Part shown: in pieces, positions 61,473-64,000 of the stretch
Numbering within the stretch: position 1 is the stretch's first letter
How the letters are laid out: each line of letters begins with the position of its first letter
Source: an uncultured Crocinitomix sp.
Lineage (GTDB): Bacteria > Bacteroidota > Bacteroidia > Flavobacteriales_D > Crocinitomicaceae
NCBI GenBank assembly: GCA_905478225.1
Contig: CAJQHR010000001.1
Span: 115,024-179,023, forward strand
Direction of reading: 5' to 3'
Length of the DNA: 64,000 nt
Translations under genes and position numbers: made by a program
The notes under the pieces: generated by a model
Databases searched by the model: none
Seen by the model: only the letters and a program-made list of their open reading frames with translations
What the model was told of the DNA's origin: nothing

Positions 61473-63272
61473 ATGAATATGACCTTTTGGAAAACGTTTT
61501 GGGCAAGCCTTTTAGCAAGTGTAGTGTCTGGAATAATCGTATTAATCATCTTTTTCACCATTTTAAGTTCAATGATTGCCGGCTTTGATAAGCTCTTTGA
61601 ATCGAGAACATTAAGTGTTGAGGAAAATACCATTCTGCACATGGAGTTGGATGGATTGATCGGAGATTATAGTTATGCTGGATTTGATCCAAACTTATTT
61701 CAAATGACCAAACAGTTTGGTTTAAATGAAATTCTAGAAGGAATTGATTTGGCTGCTAAAGATGATCGTGTAAAAGGCATCTTTTTAAATTGTGACAATG
61801 TATCTGCTGGAATGGCAACAATAAAAGAAATTCGAGATGCATTAATAGTGTTTCAAGAAAACGGAAAATTCGTAGTTTCTTATCACGAGAATTATAGCAA
61901 AAGCGCTTATTATTTATCCTCTGCTGCAGATGAGCTTTATGTTTATCCTTCGGGAATGTTAGATTTTTTAGGCTTGGGGTCTGAGATTGTTTTCATAAAA
62001 GGAGCCTTGGAAAAATTAGATGTTGAGATGCAGATAATTCGCGGATCAAATAATAAATTTAAGAGTGCCGTTGAGCCTCTGATTTATGAGCAAATGAGTG
62101 AAGCAAACCGTATTCAAACCCAAAAATATATTGACGTATTGTGGGGAGTGATGACAAGTGAAATTGGTGCCTCACGAAATATGAAAATTAGTCGTTTAAA
62201 TCAAATTGCTGACAGTGCGTTTATCCGCAAGTCAGGAGATGCCGTGCAATATAGAATGGCAGACGCTTCGCTTTATTATGATGAAGTGTTGGATACGTTG
62301 GCCAAGCGGAGCGGTGTTAATTCTGCTGAGGATGTGAATTTACTTTCCTTCCAAAAATACGCCTTGAAAAAAACAAAGGAAGAGCGCATATTAGCCAAGT
62401 TGGATAAAAAGAATATTGCCGTAATTTTTGCAGAAGGTGAAATTGTTGACGGCATGGGTGGTCAAAATCAAATAGGCGGAACAAGTCTCTCGGCGCAAAT
62501 TAGGGATGCACGAATTGATACAAATATTACAGCCGTGGTGTTAAGAGTAAATTCGCCTGGTGGAAGCGCTTTAGCGAGTGATGTTATTTGGCGAGAAGTG
62601 ATGAAGACGAAAGAAGCAGGGAAACCTTTTATTGTTTCTATGGGTGATGTTGCGGCATCAGGCGGTTATTATATTGCTTGTGAAGGGGATCGCATTTTTG
62701 CACAAAAAAACACCATTACCGGTTCAATAGGCGTGTTTGGAATTATTCCTTATACTGGAGATATGTTGAAGAATAAATTGGGCGTTACTTTTGACCGTGT
62801 TCAAACAAATGATCATGCTATTCTATCTCTGAACAAAAGATTAACTGAGGAAGAACTGAAATTAATTCAGAGTGGTGTTGATGATATCTATGATGATTTC
62901 ATTTCAAAAGTTGGTGCTGGACGAAATATGAAAAAATCAGAAGTTGACAGTATTGGTCAAGGACGAGTTTGGGCTGGTAAAGACGCTATGGAAATTGGTT
63001 TGATTGATGAATTTGGAGGTTTGCAAGATGCAATTAATTATGCAGCCGAAAAAGCTAATATCGCTCAAGAAGATATCTCAATTAAATATTATCCGGAGGT
63101 GAAAAATCCTGAATTGTTTGAGCTTTTAGAAAATCTTGAAGATCAGGGTGAATCCGCAGCGGCTCAAAGTCAACTTGAAATGCAGTTAACTGATATGTAT
63201 GATTATCTGAAGACTATTGGGACAACCTCTCAAATTCAAGCGAGACTGCCTTATTTGTTTTGGATAGATTAA
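61473..63272 (+). CDS. sppA: Signal peptide peptidase SppA, 67K type
   Basis: About 599 residues from the ATG at 61473 (MNMTFWKTFWASLLAS); a second ATG at 61479 is equally possible. One N-terminal membrane anchor, then two S49 repeats. The first supplies the catalytic Lys (RGSNNKFKSAVEPL), the second the Ser nucleophile (VSMGDVAASGGYYIA), with VVLRVNSPGGSALASDVIW and TGSIGVFGIIP. This is the fused 67K form, about 600 residues. It digests leftover signal peptides in the inner membrane. The longer ORF from 61356 is rejected because the promoter at 61442 lies inside it. Confidence 0.93.
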   Translation: MNMTFWKTFWASLLASVVSGIIVLIIFFTILSSMIAGFDKLFESRTLSVEENTILHMELDGLIGDYSYAGFDPNLFQMTKQFGLNEILEGIDLAAKDDRVKGIFLNCDNVSAGMATIKEIRDALIVFQENGKFVVSYHENYSKSAYYLSSAADELYVYPSGMLDFLGLGSEIVFIKGALEKLDVEMQIIRGSNNKFKSAVEPLIYEQMSEANRIQTQKYIDVLWGVMTSEIGASRNMKISRLNQIADSAFIRKSGDAVQYRMADASLYYDEVLDTLAKRSGVNSAEDVNLLSFQKYALKKTKEERILAKLDKKNIAVIFAEGEIVDGMGGQNQIGGTSLSAQIRDARIDTNITAVVLRVNSPGGSALASDVIWREVMKTKEAGKPFIVSMGDVAASGGYYIACEGDRIFAQKNTITGSIGVFGIIPYTGDMLKNKLGVTFDRVQTNDHAILSLNKRLTEEELKLIQSGVDDIYDDFISKVGAGRNMKKSEVDSIGQGRVWAGKDAMEIGLIDEFGGLQDAINYAAEKANIAQEDISIKYYPEVKNPELFELLENLEDQGESAAAQSQLEMQLTDMYDYLKTIGTTSQIQARLPYLFWID

Positions 63273-63498
63273 AATAGTCATTAGTGTGCTATTGACTGAC
63301 TTTGTATATTGGCAACAGGCGAAAGATATTAGGTTTCCGCTTGGCTGCATGTTATGATGGTTTAGGGGGGTGCAATTATTAATTTGTGGATAAATAATTG
63401 ATGTTGAATAGTATTGACGCAACCAATTTCGCATCTTTACTAATTAAATACCATTAAAATTATTTGCCTGCGGTCTATTAACTATTTCCTAAACAAGT

Positions 63499-63875
63499 AT
63501 GATTGTAAAATTCTCGAGTAACCCTATTCTTCAATTTTTTGGAGTCGCATTTTAGAATATTTGGCTGTTGTTTTTCTATGCGCTTTTTGCATGCATAGCT
63601 TATATTCTTTGTCATTATTATGACTATCATTTTTTGAGCTGCCTCTGATTCCTGTAAGTATATTGGGTGGAGCCTTGGCTATATTCTTGGGGTTTAAAAA
63701 TAGCTCTGCTTACGACCGTTGGTGGGAGGCCCGCAAAATATGGGGTGCCATTGTAAACGACAGCCGTTCGCTTGGGATGGAGATTAATACGTATTGCGTT
63801 CCAAAACCAGGGGAAGAAGAAGAATTGGATGTGTGGAAAAAGCGCACTACTTTCCGCCATATTGGTTGGTTATAT
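63499..63875 (+). pseudogene. Bestrophin-family membrane protein gene: nonsense, frameshift and IS disruption
   Basis: ATG 63499 reads MIVKFSSNPILQFFGVAF, then TAG (63553-63555, probably from a Trp TGG), NIWLLFFYALFACIAYILCHYYDYHF, then a frame change at a run of six T near 63632-63637, after which the new frame gives ELPLIPVSILGGALAIFLGF and KNSSAYDRWWEARKIWGAIV. G.ALAIFLGF..S..YDRWWEARK.WG..VNDSR is the bestrophin (UPF0187) signature. The sequence stops matching at FRHIGWLY, where an insertion sequence begins. An inactive anion-channel-type gene. Confidence 0.85.
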
Positions 63876-64000
63876 TGTAAGCTTCCCCAAAAACAGGACT
63901 GTTTAAAAGTAGAATAATAATTCATAAATTTAAACAGTATTATGAGACGAAGTAAATTTTCACCACAACAGATCGCCAAGATTTTAAAAGAATTTGACAA
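63876..64000 (+). mobile_element. Left end of an IS3-family insertion sequence (continues off the right edge)
   Basis: The bestrophin homology ends abruptly and is followed by TGTAAGCTTCCCCAAAAACA, which looks like an IS3-type terminal repeat beginning with TG. A transposase reading frame starts 66 bp inside it. The exact left end is uncertain by a few bases, and the right end and the target duplication are outside the window. Confidence 0.7.
63942..64000 (+). CDS. IS3-family transposase OrfA, N-terminal fragment
   Basis: The first 19 codons, MRRSKFSPQQIAKILKEFD, match the helix-turn-helix start of IS3-family OrfA proteins (M..SKF...QI..IL.E...G). The rest lies beyond the window. It should be translated with OrfB through a -1 frameshift, as in other IS3 elements, but that part is not visible. 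Confidence 0.75.
   Translation, partial: MRRSKFSPQQIAKILKEFD

Noticed and set aside
63273..63498. Possible gene between sppA and the bestrophin remnant
   Set aside because: Both strands lack a credible reading frame; only promoter-like AT-rich sequence is seen.

Overview
The window reads as chromosomal DNA of a Bacteroidota bacterium, most likely a marine or freshwater Flavobacteriales member (Crocinitomicaceae/Cryomorphaceae-like). The grounds are low GC, promoters with the TAnnTTTG -7 element of the Bacteroidota primary sigma factor, several type IX secretion (T9SS) substrates with C-terminal sorting domains, a PorP/SprF protein, the small DUF3098 protein, DUF4837 and DUF2279 proteins, and a TonB-dependent receptor with a carboxypeptidase-regulatory-like N-terminus. 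I found no rRNA, tRNA, CRISPR array or phage module. The order of core genes looks like an ordinary chromosome; accessory character is confined to about 30.5-48.8 kb and the right edge.

Layout. 0-5.2 kb: a secreted DUF7948-type protein cut by the left edge, then a leftward envelope/isoprenoid operon (ftsX, DUF3098, uppP, truB, polyprenyl synthase, a MORN-repeat lipoprotein). 5.3-12.3 kb: a YceI lipoprotein, tyrosine catabolism (hppD, hmgA), SDR-type threonine dehydrogenase, a second MORN-repeat protein and cysS. 12.3-16.7 kb: pyrophosphatase, then a large PKD-repeat T9SS type-B substrate followed at once by its PorP/SprF partner. 16.8-30.5 kb: dusB, pdhB, a SurA/PpiD-like foldase, a thioesterase, the rsgA-dtd-glycosyltransferase operon, a GT2 transferase, dCMP deaminase, an S41 protease and an ArsM-like methyltransferase.

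31-44 kb is the most interesting part. It holds a Na+/phosphate symporter with a PhoU tail, an OprP-like phosphate porin, a CHR-family transporter, an outer-membrane barrel gene, two PhoB/OmpR-type response regulators, and a beta-helix lipoprotein next to a TonB-dependent receptor. In front of almost every transcription unit lie TTAACA-like hexamers repeated with an 11-bp period, the arrangement expected of a PhoB/PhoP box. I read this as a phosphate-starvation regulon encoded mostly in one place. Three genes in or beside it (31 kb, 36.6 kb, 43.1 kb) are broken by a single in-frame TAA with coding sequence continuing beyond it, and a T9SS gene beside it has lost its middle. The locus therefore seems to be partly decaying, or the assembly has errors there.

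44-49 kb: two large T9SS substrates (one unrecognised, one M14 carboxypeptidase). 49-63.3 kb: a GH3-family amido-synthetase-like gene with a 37-residue membrane protein ahead of it, the leftward tatA-gatA-mltD-DUF4837 operon, an aldehyde dehydrogenase, an orphan N-terminal domain of a tail-specific protease, two overlapping glycosyltransferase genes and sppA. At the right edge a bestrophin gene carries a nonsense codon and a frameshift and is cut by the left end of an IS3-family insertion sequence that runs off the window.
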